Shown here piece by piece: positions 8,353-17,275 of a stretch of DNA of 60,563 nucleotides (position 1 is its first letter; the number at the start of each line of letters is the position of its first letter). The notes beneath the pieces were generated by a model. The model saw only the letters and a list, made by a program, of their open reading frames with translations, was not told the DNA's origin and did no database searches. The translations under genes were made by a program, and so were the position numbers. The DNA lies in assembly GCA_019912965.1 (NCBI GenBank), contig JAIOHM010000187.1, forward strand, positions 1 to 60,563, read 5' to 3'. This stretch comes from Anaerolineae bacterium (GTDB lineage: Bacteria; Chloroflexota; Anaerolineae; Aggregatilineales; Phototrophicaceae).

Positions 8353-9909
8353 CTAATCCGTGCCAGGGGTCTGTTCTTGCAGTTTATAATGTGCGCCCGA
8401 TGAACCGAAAATCGCTTGTTTCGGCAGCGTCCGCAGCACATCGCGCACCACTCGCATCGCTCCAGCAGTTACGCCCGCTGTCGATTGACCGGGGAAAATC
8501 GAGTCACCCACCAAGCGCAGATTGGGCAATCCTGTGCGCGGCCCACGCGCGTTCAATAACGACTGCTGTGGGAAACCGCCCACCATCCCCAAATGCCGAT
8601 CTGTATAAAACTGATATGTCACCGGACTGCCGGGAAGCATCAGCGAAACGCCTGCACGAAAACCGGGAATCACCTTTTCAATCGCGGTCAGCATCATCTC
8701 GGCATAAGCCTGCTTCCGCGCCTGATACCCATCCTCACCTTCAGCCAGCGCATCCCACCACGGCTGCACCTGTGTATGTGTCGTGACCGTCACCGCCCGA
8801 TAACCCGCCGGGGCGCGTGTACTATCCCACTTGGGCGACATCGACATGAATAAACTGCGGCCTTCGCCCAGCGGTTCATCATAGCTGGTGATAAGCTGGT
8901 GATGATCGGGCAGTCCTTGCGATAATGCATCCGCCCGAATCCCCAAATGCAGCGCGAATGCACCCCATCCCGGCTGCCTGCTTTGCACTTCCCGCCGCAG
9001 TTTCGCCGGACTGTAATCGCCCAACAGTTCATCCAATGAGGCGGGCGTCAGGTTAGCGAGGACAAAATCGGCAGGTAAAAAAGTTTCGTCTTGAGCGCGG
9101 CGGCCTTCGGTGAAATAAACGCCGGTCACGCGCCCGTTCTCCACCCCCAAGCGCATCACCCGCCGACGGTAGATCACCTCGCCACCGAACGCGCGGATTT
9201 TGTTGACCAGCGTTTCCGCCAGCGCGCCGATGCCCCCAACAACGTGATACACCCCCTGCCGTGCCAGATCGAGGGCAGTGGCGCTGTAAATCGCGTTTGC
9301 GCGGTGGGAAGTCGTCTGCGCGGAGATTAATAACTGTGCGTCAATGAAACGCAGGAAGCGAGTATCTTGAGCAAGCCCGTACTGATTGACCCACTGGTAG
9401 GCCGTTCGAAATGCAAGGGGGAGGAGGAGCAAATCATTAGGAAAATAGGCCAAACCAGTACGAGCAAGCTGCAAGAGTTCCGCAAGGTGGGTTGGCGGCC
9501 ACGGAAGAGACCTGGAAGCCAGTGCCCAACCTAAATCGGCAATTTTGGATTGGTGTTCCCAGAACTTTTCGCTCTTGGGAAACCGTTGCAGAACATCGGC
9601 ATTGTCGCGGGTGAGCGCAACTTCGGTATCCGGCAAATGCACCACCCACGCGGGGTCATGCAGGCGTATCGGCCATTCGATGCCAAGTTGTTCGCCAATC
9701 AGATGATGTGGGCCGTTCGGTTGGAAGCCGCCCGCCACCGTCGCCCCGGCATCGAAACGATAGCCTTTGTGGGTGAAGGTGCTGGCGCATCCGCCCGGAT
9801 AGGTTTGCGCTTCCAGTACGGTCACTTTGTAACCGGACTGTGCCAGCAGCGCGGCGGCGCTTAAACCGCCAATTCCCGACCCGACGATAACGATGTGATG
9901 AACTGCCAT
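8353..9909 (-). CDS. Phytoene desaturase/CrtI-like FAD oxidoreductase
   Basis: The protein has 518 residues. The N-terminal dinucleotide-binding motif reads IVIVGSGIGGLSAAALLAQ with the acidic residue in VTVLEA, then GGCASTF and YRFDAGATV, all typical of the CrtI/CrtISO/CrtD carotenoid desaturase-isomerase family. The C-terminal FAD contact is VGDSIFPGQSTAGVTAGAM. No other carotenoid genes are nearby, so a role in carotenoid modification or another lipid-related reaction is only inferred. Length fits the family. The gene is divergent from hsp20. Confidence 0.85.
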   Translation of the reverse strand: MAVHHIVIVGSGIGGLSAAALLAQSGYKVTVLEAQTYPGGCASTFTHKGYRFDAGATVAGGFQPNGPHHLIGEQLGIEWPIRLHDPAWVVHLPDTEVALTRDNADVLQRFPKSEKFWEHQSKIADLGWALASRSLPWPPTHLAELLQLARTGLAYFPNDLLLLPLAFRTAYQWVNQYGLAQDTRFLRFIDAQLLISAQTTSHRANAIYSATALDLARQGVYHVVGGIGALAETLVNKIRAFGGEVIYRRRVMRLGVENGRVTGVYFTEGRRAQDETFLPADFVLANLTPASLDELLGDYSPAKLRREVQSRQPGWGAFALHLGIRADALSQGLPDHHQLITSYDEPLGEGRSLFMSMSPKWDSTRAPAGYRAVTVTTHTQVQPWWDALAEGEDGYQARKQAYAEMMLTAIEKVIPGFRAGVSLMLPGSPVTYQFYTDRHLGMVGGFPQQSLLNARGPRTGLPNLRLVGDSIFPGQSTAGVTAGAMRVVRDVLRTLPKQAIFGSSGAHYKLQEQTPGTD

Positions 9910-9945
9910 GATACCTGTTCTGCTTTTGTAGTGATTATAATTCGG

Positions 9946-9963
9946 ATGTCAACTTCATGTCAA
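9946..9963. promoter_or_regulatory. Pho-box-like direct repeat
   Basis: ATGTCAA occurs twice with an 11-bp period (ATGTCAACTTCATGTCAA). This matches the 7-bp unit plus 4-bp spacer of OmpR/PhoB-type sites. It lies 37 bp upstream of the CrtI-like gene start. A chance match is possible. Confidence 0.3.
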
Positions 9964-10025
9964 TCTATTGTTCACCTTATGACCAGCATCGTTAAACAGA
10001 CTCTTAGACAACCGACTCCTACAAA

Positions 10026-10058
10026 TTTCTGATACAGCACATAGATTTTTCTGATACA
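10026..10058. promoter_or_regulatory. Direct repeats upstream of hsp20
   Basis: TTTCTGATACA occurs at 10026-10036 and 10048-10058, exactly 22 bp apart, i.e. two helical turns, about 65 bp upstream of the hsp20 start. The spacing suggests a binding site for an activator or repressor dimer acting on the heat-shock gene. Confidence 0.4.
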
Positions 10059-10123
10059 CGCGGCGTATCTTAAGGGTCATGATCTTTTACCAATAACCTG
10101 ATGTTGTGAGGAGTACATAAACC

Positions 10124-10573
10124 ATGAGCACGATTATTCGTTGGAATCCGGTTCGCGAAATGACTGCCATGCAGCACGCGATTGACCGTCTGTTTGAAGA
10201 CAATCTGCGCGGCGCGCGTCCGGCGACCAACCATGCCCTGCCTGTCGATATTTATGAAACCGATCAGGCCTATATCCTGTCAACCGCCTTGCCCGGTGTT
10301 AGCCCGGAAGAGATTAATGTCAGCCTGAACGATGATGTGCTGACTATCAGCGGCGAAGTGAAACAACCGACTTTTGAGGAACAGGATAAGGCGCGCGCCC
10401 TGCGTTTCGAACGTGCTTATGGCAAATTCAGCCGCAGCCTGCGTCTCGCTCAGCCGATTGACAGCGAAAGCATCGAGGCGGCTTATGAAAACGGCGTCCT
10501 CAAGTTGACACTGCCCAAAGCCCCACAAGCCCAACCGCGCGTCATCCCGGTTCGGAACGCGGCACTCAACTAA
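10124..10573 (+). CDS. hsp20: Small heat shock protein, Hsp20/alpha-crystallin family
   Basis: This 149-residue ATP-independent chaperone holds unfolding proteins in oligomers. The N-terminal arm is MSTIIRWNPVREM. The alpha-crystallin domain spans about residues 40-135, with VDIYETDQAYILSTALPGV, the strand ISGEVK, the conserved FERAYGKFSRSLRL block and AYENGVLKLTLPKA, the family's terminal signature. The C-terminal tail has the IPV-type motif (VIPV) that docks neighbouring subunits. GAGGAGT lies upstream as ribosome binding site. A Rho-independent terminator follows the gene, so it is monocistronic. Confidence 0.97.
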   Translation: MSTIIRWNPVREMTAMQHAIDRLFEDNLRGARPATNHALPVDIYETDQAYILSTALPGVSPEEINVSLNDDVLTISGEVKQPTFEEQDKARALRFERAYGKFSRSLRLAQPIDSESIEAAYENGVLKLTLPKAPQAQPRVIPVRNAALN

Positions 10574-10590
10574 TCCAGTGACCATTTGGA

Positions 10591-10617
10591 AGGGCGTCCC
10601 ATGGGGCGCTCTTTTTA
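10591..10617 (+). terminator. Rho-independent terminator of hsp20
   Basis: AGGGCGTCCC pairs with GGGGCGCTCT (two wobbles) around a short AT-containing loop and is followed by a TTTTT run. Confidence 0.75.
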
Positions 10618-10688
10618 TTTCTCCTCATGCCAGATTCACTTTTTCAGGGTATAAAAACCTGAGTATTGGATGCAAGAGGGGAACAGCT

Positions 10689-11237
10689 ATGGACATCACC
10701 GAAACCTTATACGTCAGCGACCGGGCAGGGTGGCGGCGGTGGCTTATGGATAACCATGCAACCGCAACCGAAATTTGGCTCATCACCTATTCCAAAACAA
10801 CAGGCAAATCCTCTGTGCCGTATCTCCACGCAGTCGAGGAAGCCCTATGCTTCGGCTGGATTGACGGTATCGCCAAGAAAATGGATGCGGAGCGCACTGC
10901 CCAACGGTTCACGCCTCGCCGTCCCAAGAGCAATTGGACGGAGTTGAATAAGGAACGCGCGCGGCGTTTGATCGCGGCGGGTCTGATGACCGATGCCGGA
11001 CGGGCAAAACTCCCCGATCTTTCGCTGGATGCTTTCCAAATCGCGCCCGATATTTTGGAAGCCCTGCAAGCCGATCCCCAAGTTTGGGCGAATTTTCAAG
11101 CATTCCCCGGTTTGTATCAACGCATTCGGGTAAGTGCCATTGAGGAAGTGCGCCGCCAGCCAGAAGAATTCAAAAGACGGCTGAACAAGTTCCTGGATCA
11201 AACCCGTCAGAACAAGATGTTCGGCGGGATGGAGTAG
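10689..11237 (+). CDS. YdeI/OmpD-associated (OmdA) family protein
   Basis: The protein has 182 residues from the ATG at 10689; GAGGGG lies just upstream. Characteristic stretches are WRRWLMDNHATATEIWL near residue 13, SVPYLHAVEEALCFGWIDG near 39-57, RFTPRRPKSNWTELNKER near 70-88 and the C-terminal block EFKRRLNKFLDQTRQNKM. This matches the bacteriocin-protection YdeI/OmdA group; its biochemical activity is not established. A second, different OmdA-type protein is encoded at 21688. It is convergent with the FKBP gene. Confidence 0.88.
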   Translation: MDITETLYVSDRAGWRRWLMDNHATATEIWLITYSKTTGKSSVPYLHAVEEALCFGWIDGIAKKMDAERTAQRFTPRRPKSNWTELNKERARRLIAAGLMTDAGRAKLPDLSLDAFQIAPDILEALQADPQVWANFQAFPGLYQRIRVSAIEEVRRQPEEFKRRLNKFLDQTRQNKMFGGME

Positions 11238-11239
11238 AG

Positions 11240-11626
11240 CTACGAATACACCTTCAACAGTTCGACTTCAAAAATCAGCGTGGAGTACGGCGGAATCGTG
11301 CCGGGGATTCCCTGCGGCCCATAAGCCAGTTCAAACGGAATGTAAAAGGTGTACTGCGCGCCTTCCGCCATTAACTGCACACCTTCTGCCCAACCTTCAA
11401 TCACCTGTGATAGAAAAAAGGTGATTGGCTCGCCATTGTCATATGAACTATCGAAGACTGTTCCATCAAGCAGTGTGCCTTTGTAATGCACTTCCACTTC
11501 GCCATGTTCGGACGGATTGCGTCCTGTTCCCTCGCGCAGTACCTTGTACTGTAAACCACTGCTCGTCGCCACTACCCCCGGCTTTTTAGCATTGTCCGCC
11601 AGAAAACTGCGTCCCGCTTCCATCAT
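11240..11626 (-). CDS. FKBP-type peptidyl-prolyl cis-trans isomerase
   Basis: The 128-residue protein catalyses proline isomerisation. A short helical N-terminus (GRSFLADNAKKPGVVATSSGLQY) is the Mip/FkpA-type lead-in, followed by the FKBP core: VEVHYKGTLLDGTVFDSSYD, PITFFLSQVIEGWAEGVQLM, FELAYGPQGIPGTIPPYSTLIFEVELL. The Tyr, Phe, Trp and Asp residues lining the active site are present. No signal peptide is seen, so it is probably cytoplasmic. It stands alone, divergent from 11753. Confidence 0.96.
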   Translation of the reverse strand: MMEAGRSFLADNAKKPGVVATSSGLQYKVLREGTGRNPSEHGEVEVHYKGTLLDGTVFDSSYDNGEPITFFLSQVIEGWAEGVQLMAEGAQYTFYIPFELAYGPQGIPGTIPPYSTLIFEVELLKVYS

Positions 11627-11752
11627 TTATCACTCCCTCGTTCCCATGATAAATTTTGAATATACCCCACAATTTGCGGGATTGCTTTTGCCCCCTAATT
11701 TAGGTTCAATCGACTATGTTTGCTTCGCTCATTTAAGGGGGAAATCGTGTCT

Positions 11753-12418
11753 ATGATAAACCGTCCAGAGCGGTTTTTGTTACGCAATGCCAAAGGCCCA
11801 CGTCTCAAGATTTTAATTCCTCTGTTGATCATCATTGGAACGCTTCTGGCGGCGGTGGTTGCCAGTGGGGCAATCAAAAAACCAGAGGAACTCATCGGCA
11901 TATTTGGGTTTGGCGCGTTGATGTTAGCCTTCTTGTTGTTCTTATCCTGGACGAGCGTTATGAACCGCCAAATTGAAACCAGAGCCATCGAGCAGTTATT
12001 CGATGGCGAAATCTGGGCGCATTGGCAGTTCAAGCGCGGCGAACTGGCACCATTTTACCCTCGGCAAGGCGAATCGGCGCCGTTTCAAGTCTGGTTTGGC
12101 CCACAGGGTGTTTACCACGAATTGGAAGGGTACACGCCCCTTCGTTGGTTGATTAACACCACTTATGTGGAAAACTTTAAGCCCAAGTTCCGCGCTTGGA
12201 TTTCCACTGCCGGGCGTGAAGGCCAAGTGTCTTCCAAAGAATTTATGGCAGCGATGGCGAATGGCACGATTGGCGATGAAACCACGCCCAAGATTGCGTT
12301 CCAGATCAAAAATTATCGGCGGCCGTGGCGCAAACCTGCTTCCATTCATTTCCCGGTTGCCAAGGGGTATGAGCAAGAAGCCAGGATGTTAGTCCAACGT
12401 TACCAGATGGAACGTTAA
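11753..12418 (+). CDS. Membrane protein with two transmembrane helices, unknown function
   Basis: The protein has 221 residues from the ATG at 11753; an in-frame GTG at 11747 has better spacing from the AAGGGGG ribosome binding site and is an alternative start. Two hydrophobic helices (ILIPLLIIIGTLLAAVVASG near 18-37; FGALMLAFLLFLSW near 50-64) are followed by a soluble domain of about 150 residues with GPQGVYHELEGYTPL and FKPKFRAWIST. The C-terminus (PVAKGYEQEARMLVQRY) is helical. I do not recognise the family. Its last 4 bases overlap the stop of the convergent HxlR gene. Confidence 0.75.
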   Translation: MINRPERFLLRNAKGPRLKILIPLLIIIGTLLAAVVASGAIKKPEELIGIFGFGALMLAFLLFLSWTSVMNRQIETRAIEQLFDGEIWAHWQFKRGELAPFYPRQGESAPFQVWFGPQGVYHELEGYTPLRWLINTTYVENFKPKFRAWISTAGREGQVSSKEFMAAMANGTIGDETTPKIAFQIKNYRRPWRKPASIHFPVAKGYEQEARMLVQRYQMER

Positions 12419-13074
12419 GCAACGGCTGGCACACTGGATAGGGTGAGGAAGCGGCTCAATCCATCAGGGTCGCCCTCAACCCGAATCAATCCGGCGGCGA
12501 GAGCATCTTCCGGCTTAAGCTGTCCAGCAAACAAGCCCATAAAAACGGGCATTTCTGTATGCAGCACCGCATCAGCTTTCTGCGTTTGCCCCTGCCGTAC
12601 GTGCAGCATTCCATCTTCAATCTGTACTTGCAACACCTCATGGCCTAAATGCAATTCATAAATTTCATTTGCGTGCTGCGCCTGTTCCGGGCGAAAAAAA
12701 GCCTTAATCGCCAATGCAGTTGCGCCTAAACTCGGCATGGCAAGTCCTTCTAAGGAGGATGGCAAAAGGCGGCTACCCCATTTCCCCAGTTCCAACACGG
12801 CGACTTCCAACGCCTGACCACATTCTGTGAGCTGATACACGGCTGAACCCGCGGGCGGCGGCAGCACACGGCGGCAGAGAATGCCCTGTTGTTCCAAACT
12901 TTTCAACCGTTCGGAAAGCAGATTGGTGCTGATGTCGGGCAGTCCATCCAAAAGGTCTTTAAAACGGCGCGGGCCAGCCAACAGTTCACGAACGATGAGC
13001 AGCGTCCAGCGTTCTCCAATAACGTCTAAAGCATAGGCCAGCGCACAGAATTGATTGTAGCTTCGATTTTTCAT
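12415..13074 (-). CDS. HxlR-family transcriptional regulator with C-terminal SCP2-like domain
   Basis: The protein has 219 residues. Residues 1-100 form the HxlR winged helix: CALAYALDVIGERWTLLIVRELL, FKDLLDGLPDISTNLLSERLKSLE and the wing GSAVYQLTECG. The C-terminal 110 residues (AIKAFFRPEQAQHANEIYEL..., LMGLFAGQLKPEDALAAGLIRVEGD) resemble an SCP2/sterol-carrier domain, a known fusion in this regulator group that may bind a hydrophobic ligand. The gene is divergent from the DHFR-like gene at 13218 and is likely to control it or itself. Confidence 0.9.
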   Translation of the reverse strand: MKNRSYNQFCALAYALDVIGERWTLLIVRELLAGPRRFKDLLDGLPDISTNLLSERLKSLEQQGILCRRVLPPPAGSAVYQLTECGQALEVAVLELGKWGSRLLPSSLEGLAMPSLGATALAIKAFFRPEQAQHANEIYELHLGHEVLQVQIEDGMLHVRQGQTQKADAVLHTEMPVFMGLFAGQLKPEDALAAGLIRVEGDPDGLSRFLTLSSVPAVA

Positions 13075-13147
13075 ACCTTAGAGAATACAAGAAATTAATA
13101 AAAATTCAAGTTTAGAACCGCGTGCCATAAATTTCCGTAGACAATAC

Positions 13148-13176
13148 TTGACTTTTTGAAGTAACTAGCATATTGT
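13148..13176 (+). promoter_or_regulatory. Sigma70-type promoter of the 13218 gene
   Basis: TTGACT, 17-bp spacer, TATTGT, ending 41 bp before the start codon. The spacer begins TTTTTG, as does that of the promoter at 22335-22363. Confidence 0.6.
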
Positions 13177-13217
13177 TATAGAACATGTGTACCAAACCAA
13201 CTCACAAAGAGGTATGG

Positions 13218-13790
13218 ATGGGAAAAGTTGTTGTAGACATTACCATGTCGCTGGATGGATTTATCGCGGGGACAAATATCAGCACTGCTCTTCCTATGGG
13301 CGACGGCGGCCTGCGCCTTCACGATTGGATATTTGGCGGCAAAACCGAGGCCGACGCCAAAATGCTGGACGAGTCGATGAAATCGGCTGGCGCGGTGATT
13401 ATCGGCGCGCGAATCTACCGCACCGCTATCGATGATGCGTGGGGCGGCGTCAACCCATTTGCAGCCCCTACCTTGGTGTTGGCTAACCATATTCCAGATC
13501 AAGTAGTCGAAGGATTTACGTTCATCAACGATGGCATCCTGAGCGCACTTGAGCGTGCAAAAGCCATCGCAGGCGATAAAAATGTGTGGGTGATGGGCGG
13601 CGCAAATGTTATCCAGCAGTACCTCAAAGCTGGATTGGTGGACGAATTGCACATTCATATCGCCCCGGTTTTGTTCGGGGAAGGCACGCGTTTATTCGAG
13701 CATATTGGCGCTGAGCCTGTTGAACTGAAACTGTTGGAAAATATCCAAACCCCCGGCGCAACCCATCTCCGATTCCGCGTCGTGAAGTAA
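13218..13790 (+). CDS. DHFR-like reductase, RibD C-terminal family (paralogue 1)
   Basis: The protein has 190 residues from the ATG at 13218, preceded by AAAGAGGT. It starts MGKVVVDITMSLDGFIAG, the family signature, and contains GAVIIGARIYRTA, a nucleotide-binding GDKNVWVMGGANVIQQYLKAGLVDELHIHIAPVLFGEG and a final beta strand THLRFRVVK. It belongs to the RibD-C/DHFR superfamily; homologues are NAD(P)H-dependent reductases of unknown substrate, distinct from true FolA. It is closest to the genes at 14446 and 23286 in this window. The HxlR regulator is divergent. Confidence 0.9.
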   Translation: MGKVVVDITMSLDGFIAGTNISTALPMGDGGLRLHDWIFGGKTEADAKMLDESMKSAGAVIIGARIYRTAIDDAWGGVNPFAAPTLVLANHIPDQVVEGFTFINDGILSALERAKAIAGDKNVWVMGGANVIQQYLKAGLVDELHIHIAPVLFGEGTRLFEHIGAEPVELKLLENIQTPGATHLRFRVVK

Positions 13791-13896
13791 GCATTCCACA
13801 TTCCGCACCTGTCAGTATAAAAGTAACGATTTGTATTTCGACTAGTATTGTTTGCGGTATGTATTTCAGTGTCGTCCAATTACACAAGGAAAAGGG

Positions 13897-14436
13897 ATGA
13901 AGCAGAATATTCTGTTTATTCACGGCGGAGGCGGATACGAAGCCGACGGCAAACTAGCTGCCTCTTTACAAAACGTGCTTGGCTCAGATTACTATGTCCA
14001 ATACCCTCTAATGCCGAATGAAGATGCACCGGAATACGGGGCATGGAAAGCCAGGATCGAACAGGAATTGACCGCATTAGGCGACAAGGTGATTCTGGTC
14101 GGACATTCGTTGGGCGGCTCAATGGTCTTGAAGCAGTTTGCTGAATCGCAGCATAAAGAACAGATTGCCGCGCTTTTCCTGATCGCCGCGCCGTATTGGA
14201 GCGCTGAAGATTGGCAGGTTGAGGAATATGCCCTTCCAGCGGATTTTGCGGCACAAATCCCGAAAGACCTTCCGATTTATCTGTACCACAGCCGTGATGA
14301 CGAGTGGGTTCCGTTCGATCACATGGCACTGTACAAAAGCAAACTCCCCGGCGCAATCGTTCGAGAATTCGACGGACGCGGGCATCAGTTCAACGACGAT
14401 TTATCAGCCGTTGCGGCAGATATAACCCGCCTGTAA
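13897..14436 (+). CDS. RBBP9/YdeN-type serine hydrolase
   Basis: The protein has 179 residues from the ATG at 13897. Markers are ILFIHGGGGYEADGKLAASL near residue 5, GDKVILVGHSLGGSMVLKQF near 64-83 with the nucleophile Ser in GHSLGG, LYHSRDDEWVPFDHM near 131-145 with the acid Asp and DGRGHQFNDDL near 163-173 with the His. The triad is complete for this small hydrolase family, whose substrates are largely unknown. It lies between two DHFR-like genes, 9 bp upstream of the second, so the three may be cotranscribed. Confidence 0.9.
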   Translation: MKQNILFIHGGGGYEADGKLAASLQNVLGSDYYVQYPLMPNEDAPEYGAWKARIEQELTALGDKVILVGHSLGGSMVLKQFAESQHKEQIAALFLIAAPYWSAEDWQVEEYALPADFAAQIPKDLPIYLYHSRDDEWVPFDHMALYKSKLPGAIVREFDGRGHQFNDDLSAVAADITRL

Positions 14437-14445
14437 GGAGGGCAT

Positions 14446-15012
14446 ATGGGAAACGTTATTATCGATTTGTCGATGTCGCTGGACGGTTATATCTGTGACC
14501 GGAACGGCGGGGATGGTGGACTGCATAACTGGTATTTTGCACCCTCCACTGCCGAAAACAAGGGTGATCAATTGGTGATTAATGAAACCATCAACGATCT
14601 GGGCGCCATTATTATGGGTAAACGTACCTTCAGCACAGGCGAAGAACAAGGCGGCTACGGCGATAATCCGTATAAAATGCCGCACTTCGTCATCACCCAT
14701 CACCCACCTGAAAAGCCGGTTGAAGGCGATACCCAATTTATCTTCGTCACCGATGGCATCGAAAGCGCTTTGAAGCAGGCCAAAGCCGCAGCAGGTGATA
14801 AGGATATTGCCATCGGCGGCGGCGCAGATATTTCGCAGCAGTATCTTAAAGCTGGATTGGTGGATTTATTGGAAATCCATCTGGTGCATATTTTGCTGGG
14901 TAGTGGTCTGAGACTGTTTGAGAATCTGGGCATCAACCCGATTGATCTGGAAAGCACACGGGTGATCGACTCGCCAACCGTAACCCATCTTCAATTCCGC
15001 GTCGTCAAATAA
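14446..15012 (+). CDS. DHFR-like reductase, RibD C-terminal family (paralogue 2)
   Basis: The protein has 188 residues, beginning MGNVIIDLSMSLDGYICD, with GAIIMGKRTFSTGEEQGG, HFVITHHPPEKP and GDKDIAIGGGADISQQYLKAGLVDLLEIHLVHILLGSG, ending THLQFRVVK. AAGGAGGGCAT precedes the ATG and serves as a strong ribosome binding site. The domain order matches the paralogues at 13218 and 23286; the glycine-rich NADPH loop is intact. No substrate can be inferred. Confidence 0.9.
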   Translation: MGNVIIDLSMSLDGYICDRNGGDGGLHNWYFAPSTAENKGDQLVINETINDLGAIIMGKRTFSTGEEQGGYGDNPYKMPHFVITHHPPEKPVEGDTQFIFVTDGIESALKQAKAAAGDKDIAIGGGADISQQYLKAGLVDLLEIHLVHILLGSGLRLFENLGINPIDLESTRVIDSPTVTHLQFRVVK

Positions 15013-15059
15013 GGCGCTACCTGAGTTCCTTCAACATCATGGTCAAGGAGAAACTGCTT

Positions 15060-16658
15060 ATGAACACAACTACAATGCCCCGCGCTACCAGACGGGAATG
15101 GATTGGGCTGGCTGTCCTCATGCTGCCCACCCTGCTCATCGCTATGGATTTGACCGTACTGCATCTGGCAGTGCCATCCCTGACCGCTGATCTTCAGCCC
15201 AGCGGCTCCCAACTCCTGTGGATTACGGATATTTACGGCTTTCTGATCGCCGGATCGCTGATTACGATGGGTACATTAGGTGATCGTATTGGTCGCCGCA
15301 AACTGTTGCTCATCGGGGCTGTCGCGTTCGGTTTAGCCTCGATGCTGGCGGCCTTCTCAACCACTCCCGGAATGCTCATCGCAGCCCGCGCGGTACTCGG
15401 CGTGGCGGGGGCAACGCTGATGCCATCCACCATGTCATTGATTCGCAATATGTTCCTGAATCCAGCCCAGCGCACCGTTGCCATCGGGATTTGGGTCTCC
15501 GGTTTCTCAGTCGGCAGCGCGGTCGGCCCGTTGATCGGCGGAGCGCTGCTGGAGTATTTTTCATGGGGATCAGTATTCTTGTTAGCCGTACCCATAATGG
15601 CGGTGCTGTTAATTGCTGGCCCATTGCTGCTGCCAGAATACAAAGACCCCAATCCGGGGCGGTTCGATTTGCTCAGTGCTGGCATGTCATTGGCGGCAGT
15701 GCTGCTGGTCATCTATGGACTCAAGCAGGTTGCCGAAATTGGTTTCGGGTTGCTGCCGCTGCTCTTGATCGTGCTCGGCCTTGCTATCGGCTTCGCCTTC
15801 GTCCAACGGCAGCGAACACTGGCTGACCCTTTGCTCGACCTGCGGTTGTTCCGCGTGCCCGCCTTCAGCGCATCTCTCGCCACCTACACTTTCGGTATCT
15901 TCGTTTCCTTCGGCGTATTTCTGTTTATCGCTCAATACCTGCAACTGGTGCTGGGACTGTCGCCATTGGAGGCAGGTCTGTGGTCAGTGCCGGGAGCGTT
16001 CGCGTTCATCATTGGGTCTAATCTGGCACCCCGAATTGTGAGGCGGGTGCGTCCTGCCCTCGTGGTGGCTGGCGGACTGATGGTAGCAGCCGTTGGCATC
16101 GGGTTGCTCACCCAGATCGGTGTAAATTCCCTCGCGCTCGTTGTGATTGGGAATGCCTTGATGTCTCTCGGTTTCGGCTTTACCTTTAGTCTGACGGTTG
16201 ATATGGTCATCAGTGCTGCCCCACCTGAACGGGCTGGCGCTGCATCGGCTATCTCGGAGACAGGTGCAGAATTGGGCGGTGCGCTCGGTCTGGCTGTCCT
16301 CGGCAGTTTGGGGATGGCTGTATACCGCAATCAGGTGATAGCCAATATGCCCTCAGCGATCTCGCCCGAATTAGTCGAGGCGGTTCAAGAGACGCTCGGC
16401 GGTGCGGCAGCCGCAGCCGCACAACTGCCGGATGAAATCGGCGCACAACTGCTCAACACAGCCCACAATGCCTTTGTTCAAGCGCTGCACCTCAATGCGT
16501 TTATTGGCGTCATCGGATTTACAGGGCTTGCCATTCTGACCATGACCATGCTTCGCCATATACAGATACACACCGAATCCGGGGAACAAACCGCACCAGA
16601 GCACGAGACTATAGGCATACCATCCGGTGTGCAGCCCACTATTCAAAGCGGAGACTGA
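15060..16658 (+). CDS. MFS transporter, DHA2 family drug exporter (EmrB/QacA type)
   Basis: The protein has 532 residues with about 14 hydrophobic segments. The start at 15060 follows AAGGAG with a 9-bp spacing and is preferred over the in-frame ATG at 15039. Typical sequences are LLIAMDLTVLHLAVPSLTADL with the charged Asp of TM1, WITDIYGFLIAGSLITMGTLGDRIGRRKLLL (motif A) and the motif C region ALLEYFSWGSVF. The length and TM number fit proton-driven multidrug exporters. It may export products or substrates of the neighbouring enzymes, which is inference only. Confidence 0.93.
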   Translation: MNTTTMPRATRREWIGLAVLMLPTLLIAMDLTVLHLAVPSLTADLQPSGSQLLWITDIYGFLIAGSLITMGTLGDRIGRRKLLLIGAVAFGLASMLAAFSTTPGMLIAARAVLGVAGATLMPSTMSLIRNMFLNPAQRTVAIGIWVSGFSVGSAVGPLIGGALLEYFSWGSVFLLAVPIMAVLLIAGPLLLPEYKDPNPGRFDLLSAGMSLAAVLLVIYGLKQVAEIGFGLLPLLLIVLGLAIGFAFVQRQRTLADPLLDLRLFRVPAFSASLATYTFGIFVSFGVFLFIAQYLQLVLGLSPLEAGLWSVPGAFAFIIGSNLAPRIVRRVRPALVVAGGLMVAAVGIGLLTQIGVNSLALVVIGNALMSLGFGFTFSLTVDMVISAAPPERAGAASAISETGAELGGALGLAVLGSLGMAVYRNQVIANMPSAISPELVEAVQETLGGAAAAAAQLPDEIGAQLLNTAHNAFVQALHLNAFIGVIGFTGLAILTMTMLRHIQIHTESGEQTAPEHETIGIPSGVQPTIQSGD

Positions 16659-16676
16659 AGAAAGCACAGGCATCCT

Positions 16677-17228
16677 ATGGATGAAATTATACGAACCCAT
16701 CTGGAAAATCTTCGCTCTGAAGACAAGGATTTGCAGAATAAGGCCTACTACGCGCTTATCGAAGCGACCGACAAACCGGTTGGCTGGGCCTATGATGTGT
16801 GGGACACAATGGTAGCCGATTTACGCCATAAAGATAACCATGTGCGGGCGATTGCAGCCCAAATCCTCTGCAACCTTGCCAAGAGCGACCCGGAGCAGCG
16901 AATGCTCCGGGACTTCGACTCTCTGCTGGCGGTGACAAAGGATGAACGATTCGTCACCGCCCGTCACTGCCTGCAAGCCCTCTGGAAAATTGGCATCGTC
17001 GGTAAAGCACAGCAGCAGAAATATGTTGATGGTCTTGAAACCCGTTTCAACGAATGCGTCACAGAAAAAAACACCACCCTGATTCGCTACGACATCATCC
17101 AAAGCCTGCGGAATGTATACGATGTCGTCGGGGATGAAACGATCAAAGCAAAGGCGCTGGCATGGATCGAAACCGAAGCAGACCTGAAATACCGCAAGAA
17201 GTATGCAGCGCTTTGGAAAGTGAAGTAA
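16677..17228 (+). CDS. HEAT-repeat-like helical protein
   Basis: The protein has 183 residues and appears all-helical, with regularly spaced helix pairs typical of HEAT/armadillo-type repeats: LRSEDKDLQNKAYYALIEAT, LRHKDNHVRAIAAQILCNLA, VTKDERFVTARHCLQALWKI and IRYDIIQSLRNVYDVV. Such proteins usually serve as protein-binding scaffolds. No catalytic motif is visible. It lies 18 bp downstream of the MFS gene. Confidence 0.8.
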   Translation: MDEIIRTHLENLRSEDKDLQNKAYYALIEATDKPVGWAYDVWDTMVADLRHKDNHVRAIAAQILCNLAKSDPEQRMLRDFDSLLAVTKDERFVTARHCLQALWKIGIVGKAQQQKYVDGLETRFNECVTEKNTTLIRYDIIQSLRNVYDVVGDETIKAKALAWIETEADLKYRKKYAALWKVK

Positions 17229-17275
17229 AGTAATTTTCTCAGAACCCGTAAAGCCTGATACCTACGGACAGAAGC

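Noticed and set aside
13218..13790. True dihydrofolate reductase (folA)
   Set aside because: The sequence is of the RibD C-terminal type with MSLDGF and GLVDELHIHIAPVLFG motifs; the FolA signature is absent.
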